Assembly: GCF_004402045.1 (NCBI RefSeq)
Contig: NZ_SOMG01000023.1
Location: forward strand, 62,001 to 126,000
From: Lelliottia nimipressuralis
GTDB lineage: Bacteria > Pseudomonadota > Gammaproteobacteria > Enterobacterales > Enterobacteriaceae
Direction: 5' to 3'
Length of the DNA: 64,000 nucleotides
Below are positions 19,379-27,681 of this stretch, piece by piece. Position numbers and translations under genes: made by a program. Position 1 is the stretch's first letter. Each line of letters starts with the position of its first letter. The notes under the pieces were generated by a model, which was not told the origin of the DNA, ran no database searches, and saw nothing but the letters and a program-made list of their open reading frames with translations.

Positions 19379-20401
19379 CTAATTATTGATTTCTATCCAT
19401 TGTCTTAATTGAGATGAGCGATAAATAGCCTCCACAAGGGTGAGTGATTTTCCGGCTTCACGGATGTCGGTGTAGCCCGTGTTTCCCGGGTGGGTGATAG
19501 CGTGATAAAAACGGCGGATCGCCTGCTCATGTCCCAGCCCCCAGTAGCTTTTGACCGAGCCGTCAGGCGAGTCGTCGGTCGCCAGCCTTACGCGTTCGTC
19601 CGGCGTCACGCGCCAGAGCACATTGTCGTTCAGCAGCAGCGAGCCCCGCTCGCAGTGGATCTCCATCAGGAGCGGGGAATCGGTGGTGTTGCAGTTGCTG
19701 GCGTAAAACAGCCCGCGCGCGCCGTTGGCAAAATGCAGCGTCGCCATCGCGCTGTCTTCGCCTTCGGTCACGTCCGCCAGCTCACCGCTATCAACTACGC
19801 CTTTTACACGCGTCACGCCGCCGGCGAACCACTGCATCAGGTCGAGGGTATGAATGGCCTGGTTAATGAGCAGGCTGCCGCCTTCCGTTGCCAGCCGCCC
19901 ACGCCACGGGCTTTCGGTGTAGTACGCGCCCGAGCGTGACCACGTCAGCACCGCTTTGATGCTGAGCATATTCCCCAGCTCGCCGTCGTCCAGCGTCTGG
20001 CGAATGCGCAGGCTGGTGGGGTTGAGCCGGTTCTGATAGCACACGCCGAGCAGGCCCGGTGCCCGTTCAGCGGCGCGGGTGATATCCACGAGTTCGCTGC
20101 TGTTCATGCCCACCGGTTTTTCGCAGAAAACATGCTTCCCGGCGGCGAGCGCCGCCAGAATCATGCTTTTATGCTCAACATGCGGCGTGCAGATATGAAC
20201 CACGTCGATGGCGTCATCCAGCAGCATTTCCCGGTAATCCTGATAAAAGCGGCACTGGTAGCCCATTGCCAGCTTCAGCCCTTTGATGCTGTCGATATCT
20301 ACCAGTGCGCGCAGCGCAACGTTGGGGAGCAGGCGCAGCGCGTTCACATGGCAGCCGTGAATCGCCCCTGCACCGATAATCGCCGAGTTCAGGATCGTCA
20401 T
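19379..20401 (-). CDS. Gfo/Idh/MocA-family oxidoreductase (fourth of four)
   Basis: 340 residues. The N-terminal Rossmann motif is AIIGAGAIHGCHVNAL. The family signature CEKPVGMNSSEL is at about residues 93-104, with the catalytic-domain motif GGSLLINQAIHTLDLMQW at about 174-191, whose His is the usual general acid/base position. The family oxidises or reduces sugars and inositols with NAD(P). It lies 12 bases after the third oxidoreductase and 79 before the transporter. Low similarity among the four copies argues for different steps, not recent duplication. Substrate unknown. Confidence 0.85.
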   Translation of the reverse strand: MTILNSAIIGAGAIHGCHVNALRLLPNVALRALVDIDSIKGLKLAMGYQCRFYQDYREMLLDDAIDVVHICTPHVEHKSMILAALAAGKHVFCEKPVGMNSSELVDITRAAERAPGLLGVCYQNRLNPTSLRIRQTLDDGELGNMLSIKAVLTWSRSGAYYTESPWRGRLATEGGSLLINQAIHTLDLMQWFAGGVTRVKGVVDSGELADVTEGEDSAMATLHFANGARGLFYASNCNTTDSPLLMEIHCERGSLLLNDNVLWRVTPDERVRLATDDSPDGSVKSYWGLGHEQAIRRFYHAITHPGNTGYTDIREAGKSLTLVEAIYRSSQLRQWIEINN

Positions 20402-20413
20402 CGTCGCCTCCCG

Positions 20414-21481
20414 TTATTCCGTCGCGTTGGCCAGCATCTGAGCCTTCACGCAGAGCTCCGCCGCCCTGAAGGCGTGTGCCTGGGTCATGGCGTTTTCAGT
20501 GCGATGCAGACAGTCGAGGATCAGTTCGCCAAAGAACGGGAACCCCACCTGTCCGGCGACCGGATAACGGAATTCTCCTTCTTTATTCACGAGATACACC
20601 ACGTCCTGCTCGCCGCGGGTGAGATCGACATATTTGCGGATCTCGATATAGCCTTCGGTACCAAGCAGCGTCAGACGGCCATCGCCCCAGGTAGAGAGTC
20701 CGTCAGGGGTAAACCAGTCGCAGCGGAAATAGCCGCTGGCACCGTTTTCGCCTCTGATTGTCGCGTCGCCGAAATCTTCAAATGCCGGATACTGCGGATG
20801 GTTGAAATTGCGTGCCTGGCTGGTAACCACGGTAGCGTTACTGTTGCCGGTGTAAAAAAGGAACTGCTCAATCTGGTGGCTGCCGATATCGCACAGAATG
20901 CCGCCGAAATAGCGTCGATCGTAGAACCAGTCCGGGCGGCCGGTCCCTTCCCGATGCGGGCCAGTCCCCAGCGTTTGTACGACGCGGCCGATGGCCCCTT
21001 GCTGCACCATCTGTCCGGCAAAGACCGCGCTCTCAACGTGCAGGCGCTCGCTGTAGTACACGGCGTATTTCCGGCCCGTTTTTTCCACCATCGCTTTGGC
21101 ATCTTCCAGCTGCTCAAGGGTGGTGAGCGGCGCTTTATCCGTGAAGTAGTCCTTGCCGGCGGCCATCGCTTTCAGCCCAAGCGCGCAGCGCTCGGAGGGA
21201 ATAGCGGCCCCTGCCACCAGCCGCACTTCGTCGTCGGCGAGTATCACATCCAGGGATTCTGCTATTTTGGCCTGCGGATACTGCTGGATGAATTTGTCCA
21301 CTTTTGCCGGGTCAGGGTCGTACACCCATTTGAGCGTGGCGCCAGCTTCAATCAGGCCGTTACTCATGCCGTAGATATGGCCGTGGTCGAGCGCGGCGGC
21401 GGCAAAGACAAATTCGCCTTCCTTCACTACCGGCTGTGGTTTACCGACCGGCGCGTAGTTCATACCGTCATTTTTGTTCAT
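20414..21481 (-). CDS. Gfo/Idh/MocA-family oxidoreductase (third of four, divergent)
   Basis: 355 residues. This copy is the least typical. It has a 24-residue N-terminal extension before FVFAAAALDHGHIYGM, so the usual GxGxxG loop is changed to AALDHGHI. DKAPLTTLEQLEDA (about 131-144) replaces the EKP motif, and GGILCDIGSHQIEQFLFYTG (about 209-228) keeps the catalytic His. Altered cofactor loops suggest a specialised or altered activity. It overlaps the preceding gene by 4 bases (ATGA), so the two are translationally coupled. Confidence 0.82.
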   Translation of the reverse strand: MNKNDGMNYAPVGKPQPVVKEGEFVFAAAALDHGHIYGMSNGLIEAGATLKWVYDPDPAKVDKFIQQYPQAKIAESLDVILADDEVRLVAGAAIPSERCALGLKAMAAGKDYFTDKAPLTTLEQLEDAKAMVEKTGRKYAVYYSERLHVESAVFAGQMVQQGAIGRVVQTLGTGPHREGTGRPDWFYDRRYFGGILCDIGSHQIEQFLFYTGNSNATVVTSQARNFNHPQYPAFEDFGDATIRGENGASGYFRCDWFTPDGLSTWGDGRLTLLGTEGYIEIRKYVDLTRGEQDVVYLVNKEGEFRYPVAGQVGFPFFGELILDCLHRTENAMTQAHAFRAAELCVKAQMLANATE

Positions 21482-22662
21482 GGTGTCACTCCTTCATCCA
21501 GATCTTTGCCGAGGGGAATCGCACCGACTTCGCTGAAGTTGGCGACGCTTGCGGATTTTTCATAAAAACGGGGGGCGAGAGCGTTCGTCCCGCCGGTGCG
21601 GTAAAACGGGTCATCGCGCTGAATCGGCAGCGAGACCACCGTGCGGGTAATGGCGGATTTATAAATCGCGGTAATTAGCTCCAGGGAGCGTTTGCCCTGC
21701 AGGCCATCCACTAACGACGTCGTGCCGTGCTCGATGGCATAAAGCAGGTCGTTAATTTGCCCGGTGTGCAGCGTCCATTCGAGCTTCGGCGTCTCCTGAA
21801 AAACGGCGTTGAGCTGTGTTTCTCTCTGCTGGTCGTTGGTTTCCTGCGGGAAGCCGTTATCGGCGCTGACGCTGGCAAAGGCCTGCCACGGGGCGGAAAT
21901 GCGCGCCTTTTCACCCTGGATAATGATTTTCTGATCTTCCCCGTGGTGCACGACCGAGGCGGTAAGCTGGGTGAGCGCGCCGCTGGGGTATTTAAATATC
22001 GCGGCGCTGAGATCTTCCACCTCGGCATTGTCGTGCGCCACGTTGGTCATCATCGCCACCACCTCGGACGGGAAGCCCAGCATCCACTGAATGGCGTCGA
22101 TGTGGTGAACCGCGTGGTTAAGCGTGCAGCCGCCGCCCTCTTTTTCCCAGGTACCTCGCCACCACAGGTCGTAGTAGCAGTGTCCGCGCCACCAGAACGA
22201 ATCCACCTGGGCATGGCAGACCTTGCCAGCCAGACCTGAGTCCAGCGCCGTTTTTAAGCGCCAGAAGGCATCGGTAAAGCGGTTTTGCGCAATGATGGCG
22301 AGCGTTTTGCCGCTGGCCTTCTCTGCGGCGAGCATGGCGTCGCACTCCTCCAGCGAGGCGGCCATCGGCTTTTCGCACAGCACATGGCAACCGGCATTGA
22401 GGGCATCAATGCTTATCTCAGCATGAACGTAGGGCGGCGTGCAGACGTCGACGATGTCGATATTCGGCTCTGACGCCAGCATCTGCTGGTGGCTTTCATA
22501 CACGCGGGCGTCCGTCAGGTCGTAGCGCGTCTTTTTCTCGTGGGCTTTTTCCGGGTAGATATCCACCAGCGCGACGATCCGGCAGCGCTGGCCAAACTGC
22601 AAATAGCCCTGAATATGGTTATGCGAGATATTCCCTGTTCCCACGATAGCGACATTTAACAT
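21478..22662 (-). CDS. Gfo/Idh/MocA-family oxidoreductase (second of four)
   Basis: 394 residues from the ATG at 22662, which follows GGAG; the frame extends 12 codons upstream into the previous gene. NVAIVGTGNISHNHIQGYL is the Rossmann loop, CEKPMAASLEECDAM the family signature (about 94-108), and EKEGGGCTLNHAVHHIDAIQWMLG the active-site strand and helix. Longer than the family average of about 350. It directly follows the first oxidoreductase and overlaps the third by 4 bases. Confidence 0.85.
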   Translation of the reverse strand: MLNVAIVGTGNISHNHIQGYLQFGQRCRIVALVDIYPEKAHEKKTRYDLTDARVYESHQQMLASEPNIDIVDVCTPPYVHAEISIDALNAGCHVLCEKPMAASLEECDAMLAAEKASGKTLAIIAQNRFTDAFWRLKTALDSGLAGKVCHAQVDSFWWRGHCYYDLWWRGTWEKEGGGCTLNHAVHHIDAIQWMLGFPSEVVAMMTNVAHDNAEVEDLSAAIFKYPSGALTQLTASVVHHGEDQKIIIQGEKARISAPWQAFASVSADNGFPQETNDQQRETQLNAVFQETPKLEWTLHTGQINDLLYAIEHGTTSLVDGLQGKRSLELITAIYKSAITRTVVSLPIQRDDPFYRTGGTNALAPRFYEKSASVANFSEVGAIPLGKDLDEGVTP

Positions 22663-22678
22663 CGTTTCTTCTCCGGAG

Positions 22679-23830
22679 TTACCAGGTGCCGGAGGCATCC
22701 AGCGTGACGCTGGTTGTCTCTTTAGCCACTGAGGTGCTGATGCGCTGCTGAAGCAGACGCAGATACTGTTTCTCGTTGAGCGGGAGTTCGACCCAGTCGT
22801 CGGTCCAGGTGGAGAGGTGCATGGCGTTGGAGAGCGTCAACCCGCGGATCCCTTCCAGGCCCGGCGCAATGAGCGGCTCGCCGCGCAGGATGGCGGCACA
22901 GAAATTGGCGGTAATGACGTGGTGTTCGCTGTACTCCGCGGCGACGGGAAGCGTGACCTCCCAGCATTCGGGTTCACCAAAACCGTTTTGCCAGCGGGCG
23001 TTGAAGGCGGTTTCGGACTCACGCAGCCGCCAGTAGCGCAGTTTCCCCTCTTCGACGACCACCTTGCCGCGATCGCCGACGATTTCCAGCCGGTTGGTTC
23101 CCGGCGTTTCCGCCACGGTAGTGATAAACACGCCCGTCGCGCCGTTGGCGTACTCGGCATAGGCGGTGACCTCGTCTTCCACTTCGATATCGCGATGCTT
23201 ACCGAACTGGCAAAACGCGCGCAGACGAACCGGCATGCCGACCAGCCACTGCCAGAGATCGAGCTGATGCGGGTCCTGGTTGAGCAGTACGCCGCCGCCT
23301 TCTCCTTTCCAGGTGGCGCGCCAGCCGCCGGAGTTGTAGTAGCTCTGCGAGCGATACCAGTTGGTGATGATCCAGTTGGAGCGGCGGATCTCGCCCAGCT
23401 CGCCGCTGTCGATCAGATCTTTCACCTTCTGGTAGAGCGGGTTCGGGCGCTGGTTGTACATGATGCCGAACACCACATCGCACTCCTGGGCGCAGGCGTT
23501 CATCTCCTGAACCTGGGCGGTATATACGCCAGCCGGTTTTTCACACAGGGTGTGGATGCCGTGGCGCATTGCCAGCATCGACAGGCGCGGGTGGTCGTAG
23601 TGGGGCGTCGCGACAATCACCGCGTCGATAAGCCCGCTCTGGAGCATCTCCTGCGCGTCACTGAAGAGGGGGAGGGTGCCGACCAGCTGGCGAATGGCCG
23701 GATGTTTTTCCGGCGCATTATCGCAAACGGCGGTAAGGCAGGCGTCGCTGACTGTCCCCGCCAGTAAATAACGCGCGTGAACCGTACCGATATTACCTAT
23801 TCCAATAATGCCAAAACGTACCTTCTCCAT
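22679..23830 (-). CDS. Gfo/Idh/MocA-family oxidoreductase (first of four)
   Basis: 383 residues from the ATG at 23830 (MEKVRFGIIGIGNIGTVHARY), preceded by AAGG; the frame is open far upstream but without a leader. The family signature is CEKPAGVYTAQVQEM (about 106-120) and the active-site region is KGEGGGVLLNQDPHQLDLWQWLVG. It is the promoter-proximal gene, divergent from the LacI-type regulator. Together the four reductases could carry out the oxidation and epimerisation chemistry used for 3-keto-glycosides or inositol isomers, but no glycosidase or isomerase is present to narrow this. Confidence 0.85.
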   Translation of the reverse strand: MEKVRFGIIGIGNIGTVHARYLLAGTVSDACLTAVCDNAPEKHPAIRQLVGTLPLFSDAQEMLQSGLIDAVIVATPHYDHPRLSMLAMRHGIHTLCEKPAGVYTAQVQEMNACAQECDVVFGIMYNQRPNPLYQKVKDLIDSGELGEIRRSNWIITNWYRSQSYYNSGGWRATWKGEGGGVLLNQDPHQLDLWQWLVGMPVRLRAFCQFGKHRDIEVEDEVTAYAEYANGATGVFITTVAETPGTNRLEIVGDRGKVVVEEGKLRYWRLRESETAFNARWQNGFGEPECWEVTLPVAAEYSEHHVITANFCAAILRGEPLIAPGLEGIRGLTLSNAMHLSTWTDDWVELPLNEKQYLRLLQQRISTSVAKETTSVTLDASGTW

Positions 23831-23905
23831 GTCACACCTTAATTTCAGTTGAAATGAGTGATGACCGGAAAATAGGAAAGGGGAGCCGCAGCGACAATGT
23901 GTTTT

Positions 23906-23921
23906 TGTGAGAATACTCGCA
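23906..23921 (-). promoter_or_regulatory. CRP-like site upstream of the Gfo/Idh operon
   Basis: TGTGA-GAATAC-TCGCA matches the CRP consensus TGTGA-N6-TCACA at 9 of 10 positions. It is centred about 84 bases upstream of the first oxidoreductase start and about 109 bases upstream of the divergent regulator gene. This fits a carbon-source operon under catabolite control. Confidence 0.6.
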
Positions 23922-23981
23922 GGGTGGTTAAGTAATCTCCAGGCTTTGTGGAATTTGGTTTTAAAATCAACGTGCTGTTTC

Positions 23982-23995
23982 TGCAAATATTTGCA
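23982..23995. promoter_or_regulatory. Perfect 14-bp palindrome, likely LacI-family operator
   Basis: TGCAAATATTTGCA is its own reverse complement. It lies 27 bases upstream of the LacI-type gene and 152 bases from the divergent operon, the usual place for an autoregulatory operator of this family (inference). Confidence 0.55.
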
Positions 23996-24022
23996 AAAAC
24001 TGATTGAGAGCGAGGTCACACT

Positions 24023-25081
24023 ATGTCGGGAAGGTTAAAAATGGAGGAGATCGCGGCGCTCACGGGCTATTCCGTCAGCACCGTTTCGCGGGTCCTGAGC
24101 GGCAAGTCGTACACCAGCGAGAAAGCGAGAGAAGCGATTGTGCGTACCGCGCGAAAGCTGGGCGTACTTGAGTCGATGGCAAGCGGTCGGCTGCTGATTA
24201 ACGGCATTGCGGTCTTTGCTCCGGAAAGAACCTTTCAGGGACGTGGGGACATTTTTTATCTGGAAGTGACGAAAGGCATTGCGGAAGCTTGCGCGCCGCA
24301 CAACGTGTGGGTCAGCTGCTGTGGGTTAGAAGAACAGCACGCCGATGTGAAATTATTTATGGAAAAGGCCAGTCATAAGAATATCAACGCGATAATTATT
24401 ATTGGGACGGATGATTCCACCATATTTAAACTGGCAAGCACGCTGAATAAGCCCTGCGTATTGATTAACTCCGTTGACCGGGATCGGGTGCTGGATTCCG
24501 TGTCACCCGACCACCGGGCGATTGGTTTCACCGCCATGCAGTACCTTTTTGAGCAGGGGCATCGCCGGGTGCTCACGCTCACCTGCCTGCGCCGGGATAC
24601 GCTCTACGCGCGTCTGGACGGCATAAAGGAGGCATACCGCCATTTTCACGTTGCCTTTGATCCCCAGCGCGATTTGCTCGTGACGGAGTGGTTTACAGCA
24701 GAAGAGGCCGAGCGGGCGCTGGATGCGTGGCTATTGAGTCATGACAGATCCCAGTGGCCGGAGGTGATTTTCCCGAACAGTACCAGCATGACGGAAGGCG
24801 TGGTCAGGGCGTTAACGCGCCACGGGCTGCGCATTCCGGAAGACATTTCGCTCATCACAACCGATTTTGCCTGGAATTTAGCGCACCGCCTGGAAAGACC
24901 GGTCACGGGCGTTACGGTGCCCTGCCGTGAACTGGGGATTGAGGCCGTTCACCTGCTGCAAACGCGGCTCAACCGGCCACAGGCACCGGTCTTTAACCTG
25001 CTGTTGCAGGGCAAAGTGATGGACTACGGCTCGGTCAGTAACGCCACGCGCCATGCGGCTCGCGTGGCGCTGGATCGGTAA
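24023..25081 (+). CDS. LacI-family transcriptional regulator
   Basis: 352 residues. The N-terminal LacI helix-turn-helix is MEEIAALTGYSVSTVSRVLSGK (about residues 7-28), followed by the hinge and a periplasmic-binding-protein-like effector domain (about 60-335; NAIIIIGTDD, VLINSVDRDR). The hinge region (SMASGRLLINGIAVF) is slightly unusual for LacI proteins. Divergent from the Gfo/Idh-transporter operon, so it is presumably its local repressor. The last base directly precedes the msrA stop codon on the opposite strand. Confidence 0.88.
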   Translation: MSGRLKMEEIAALTGYSVSTVSRVLSGKSYTSEKAREAIVRTARKLGVLESMASGRLLINGIAVFAPERTFQGRGDIFYLEVTKGIAEACAPHNVWVSCCGLEEQHADVKLFMEKASHKNINAIIIIGTDDSTIFKLASTLNKPCVLINSVDRDRVLDSVSPDHRAIGFTAMQYLFEQGHRRVLTLTCLRRDTLYARLDGIKEAYRHFHVAFDPQRDLLVTEWFTAEEAERALDAWLLSHDRSQWPEVIFPNSTSMTEGVVRALTRHGLRIPEDISLITTDFAWNLAHRLERPVTGVTVPCRELGIEAVHLLQTRLNRPQAPVFNLLLQGKVMDYGSVSNATRHAARVALDR

Positions 25082-25723
25082 TTACGCCAGCTGCGGCGGC
25101 AGGCAGACGCCGATGCCCCCGATACCGCAGTAGCCATAGGGGTTTTTATGCAGATACTGCTGGTGATCGTCCTCGGCATAGTAGAACGGTTTCGCGGTCG
25201 TGATTTCCGTCGTCACCTCACGCGTATCGCCAGCTTCACGCATGGCCTGCTGGAAACGCTCAAGGCTGGCGCGCGCGGCAGCATCCTGCTCCGGTGTGAG
25301 CGGATAAATCGCTGAGCGGTACTGTGTGCCATGGTCGTTGCCCTGACGCATGCCCTGCGCCGGGTCGTGGTTTTCCCAGAAGACCTGCAGGAGTTGCTCG
25401 TAGCTAATCACCGCAGGGTCATAAACCACGCGAACCGCTTCCGCATGGCCGGTTTCGCCGGAGCAGACTTCGCGGTAGGTTGGATTAGGCGTGTAACCGC
25501 CCGTGTAGCCGGCTGCCGTGCTGTAAACGCCGGGCAGCTGCCAGAAAAGGCGTTCAACCCCCCAGAAACAGCCCATCGCGAACAGGGCAATTTCCATACC
25601 TTCTGGAACGTTGGTCATTGAATGGTTATTGACGGCGTGTAAGGTCGCCACAGGCATAGGGGTGTTGCGTCCCGGTAATGCATCGGCTTGTGAAACCAGA
25701 TGCTTTTTGTCGAATAAACTCAC
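25082..25723 (-). CDS. msrA: Peptide methionine (S)-S-oxide reductase MsrA
   Basis: 213 residues from a GTG at 25723, preceded by GGGAGG. The catalytic motif [11 protein letters not shown] contains the nucleophilic Cys (about residue 52). The resolving cysteines are in [14 protein letters not shown] at the C-terminus. The enzyme reduces methionine sulfoxide S-epimers in proteins using thioredoxin. It is divergent from tamA as in E. coli; this marks the return to backbone sequence after the accessory segment. Confidence 0.95.
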   Translation of the reverse strand: MSLFDKKHLVSQADALPGRNTPMPVATLHAVNNHSMTNVPEGMEIALFAMGCFWGVERLFWQLPGVYSTAAGYTGGYTPNPTYREVCSGETGHAEAVRVVYDPAVISYEQLLQVFWENHDPAQGMRQGNDHGTQYRSAIYPLTPEQDAAARASLERFQQAMREAGDTREVTTEITTAKPFYYAEDDHQQYLHKNPYGYCGIGGIGVCLPPQLA

Positions 25724-25947
25724 GATGGGGCCTCCCGGGGTGCGATGTTTCAGTTAAGGTTGTCACGAAGCGTTTAATTGAACACAATAAATGCGCTGAA
25801 TGAGTCTAGATTTAATCATAAGAAATATTTGGGTGTTACACCCGTTTTCAACCCGTGATTTGGGTTTTTGGCCAACAGGCCGTATTTTGTCGCGGAGCGG
25901 CACTTCATTTGCTTCCAGGGTGGAAACAGGGATATTCAGGAGAAAAC

Positions 25948-27681
25948 GTGACAAAAATCCGCCAGTTATGTTTAGTCAGTGTGTTGCTGACAAGCGGGAT
26001 TGCCAGCGCGGCGAATGTCCGTTTGCAGGTTGAGGGGTTATCCGGGGCGCTACAAAAAAACGTGCGTGCGCAGTTATCGACCATCCAGAGTGATGAGGTG
26101 ACGCCGGACCGGCGTTTTCGCGCGCGCGTGGATGACGCCATCCGCGAAGGGCTGAAAGCGCTGGGTTATTATGAACCCACCATTGATTTTGACCTCCGTC
26201 CGCCGCCAAAGAAGGGGCGTCAGGTGCTTATTGCCCGCGTTTCGCCGGGCGAGCCGGTCTTGATTGGCGGCACTAACGTGGTGCTGCGCGGCGGTGCGCG
26301 CACGGATCGGGATTACCTCGATCTGCTGAGCACGCGTCCAAAAATTGGCACCGTTCTGAATCACGGCGATTACGATCATTTTAAAAAATCCTTAACCAGC
26401 GTCGCGCTGCGTAAAGGCTACTTCGACAGCCAGTTCAACAAAAGCCAGCTTGGGGTGTCGCTGGAACGGCGTCAGGCCTTCTGGGATATCGACTACGACA
26501 GCGGCGAGCGCTATCGTTTTGGCGACGTGACGTTTGAAGGTTCGCAAATTCGTGAAGAGTACCTGCAAAACCTCGTGCCCTTCAAAAAAGGGGATTACTA
26601 CCAGTCGAGCGACCTGGGAGAGCTGAACCGACGCCTCTCCGCCACCGGCTGGTTTAACTCCGTGATTGTTGCACCGGAATTTGATAAGTCTCGCAAAACC
26701 AAGGTGTTGCCGCTGCACGGCGTTGTCTCGCCGCGCACCGAGAACACCATTGAGACCGGTGTGGGCTATTCGACGGACGTTGGACCACGCGTGAAAACCT
26801 CGTGGAAAAAACCGTGGATGAACTCCTACGGCCACAGCCTGACCACCAGCCTGAGCCTCTCTGCGCCCGAGCAGCAGCTGGATTTCAGCTACAAAATGCC
26901 GCTGCTGAAAAATCCGCTTGAGCAGTATTACCTTCTGCAGGGCGGCTTTAAGCGCACCGATTTGAACGATACCGAGCAGGACACGACGACGTTTGCAGTC
27001 TCCCGCTACTGGGAGCTCTCCAGCGGCTGGCAGCGCGCCATTAACCTGCGCTGGAGCCTTGACCACTTTACCCAGGCCAACGTCACCAATACCACCATGC
27101 TGCTTTATCCGGGCGTGATGATCAGCCGCACCCGCTCGCGCGGGGGCCTGATGCCGACCTGGGGCGATTCACAGCGCTACTCCATCGATTATTCCAACAC
27201 CGCCTGGGGCTCCGACGTAGACTTCTCCGTCTTTCAGGCGCAAAACGTCTGGATCCGCACGCTGTACGACAAACACCGCTTTGTGATGCGCGGTAATCTC
27301 GGCTGGATTGAAACGGGAGACTTCGAGCGCGTTCCGCCGGACCTGCGCTTCTTCGCCGGGGGCGACCGCAGCATTCGCGGGTATAAGTACAAATCGATCT
27401 CACCGGAAAACGAAAAAGGTCAGCTGACCGGGGCGTCAAAACTGGTGACTGGCTCGCTGGAGTATCAGTACAACGTCAGCGGAAAGTGGTGGGGCGCCAT
27501 GTTCGTTGACGGCGGTGAAGCGGTAAACGATATCCGCCGCAGCGATTTCAAAACCGGCGCGGGCGTAGGCGTGCGCTGGCAGTCACCCGTCGGGCCCATC
27601 AAGCTCGATTTCGCCGTTCCGGTGGGCGACAAAGAAGAACACGGATTACAGTTTTACATCGGTCTGGGGCCTGAATTATGA
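25948..27681 (+). CDS. tamA: Translocation and assembly module outer-membrane protein TamA
   Basis: 577 residues from the GTG at 25948, which follows CAGGAG; this equals E. coli TamA (YtfM). The signal peptide is about 1-21, then three POTRA domains (about 22-265), then an Omp85-type beta barrel (about 266-577) with the conserved [11 protein letters not shown] lid-loop motif. With TamB it forms the TAM complex, which assists autotransporter assembly and phospholipid transport to the outer membrane. The stop overlaps the tamB start by 4 bases. Confidence 0.96.
   Translation: MTKIRQLCLVSVLLTSGIASAANVRLQVEGLSGALQKNVRAQLSTIQSDEVTPDRRFRARVDDAIREGLKALGYYEPTIDFDLRPPPKKGRQVLIARVSPGEPVLIGGTNVVLRGGARTDRDYLDLLSTRPKIGTVLNHGDYDHFKKSLTSVALRKGYFDSQFNKSQLGVSLERRQAFWDIDYDSGERYRFGDVTFEGSQIREEYLQNLVPFKKGDYYQSSDLGELNRRLSATGWFNSVIVAPEFDKSRKTKVLPLHGVVSPRTENTIETGVGYSTDVGPRVKTSWKKPWMNSYGHSLTTSLSLSAPEQQLDFSYKMPLLKNPLEQYYLLQGGFKRTDLNDTEQDTTTFAVSRYWELSSGWQRAINLRWSLDHFTQANVTNTTMLLYPGVMISRTRSRGGLMPTWGDSQRYSIDYSNTAWGSDVDFSVFQAQNVWIRTLYDKHRFVMRGNLGWIETGDFERVPPDLRFFAGGDRSIRGYKYKSISPENEKGQLTGASKLVTGSLEYQYNVSGKWWGAMFVDGGEAVNDIRRSDFKTGAGVGVRWQSPVGPIKLDFAVPVGDKEEHGLQFYIGLGPEL

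Noticed and set aside
20132..21565. 477-codon plus-strand frame opposite the Gfo/Idh genes
   Set aside because: Shadow of two genuine oxidoreductase genes that carry family motifs; the plus-strand translation has none.
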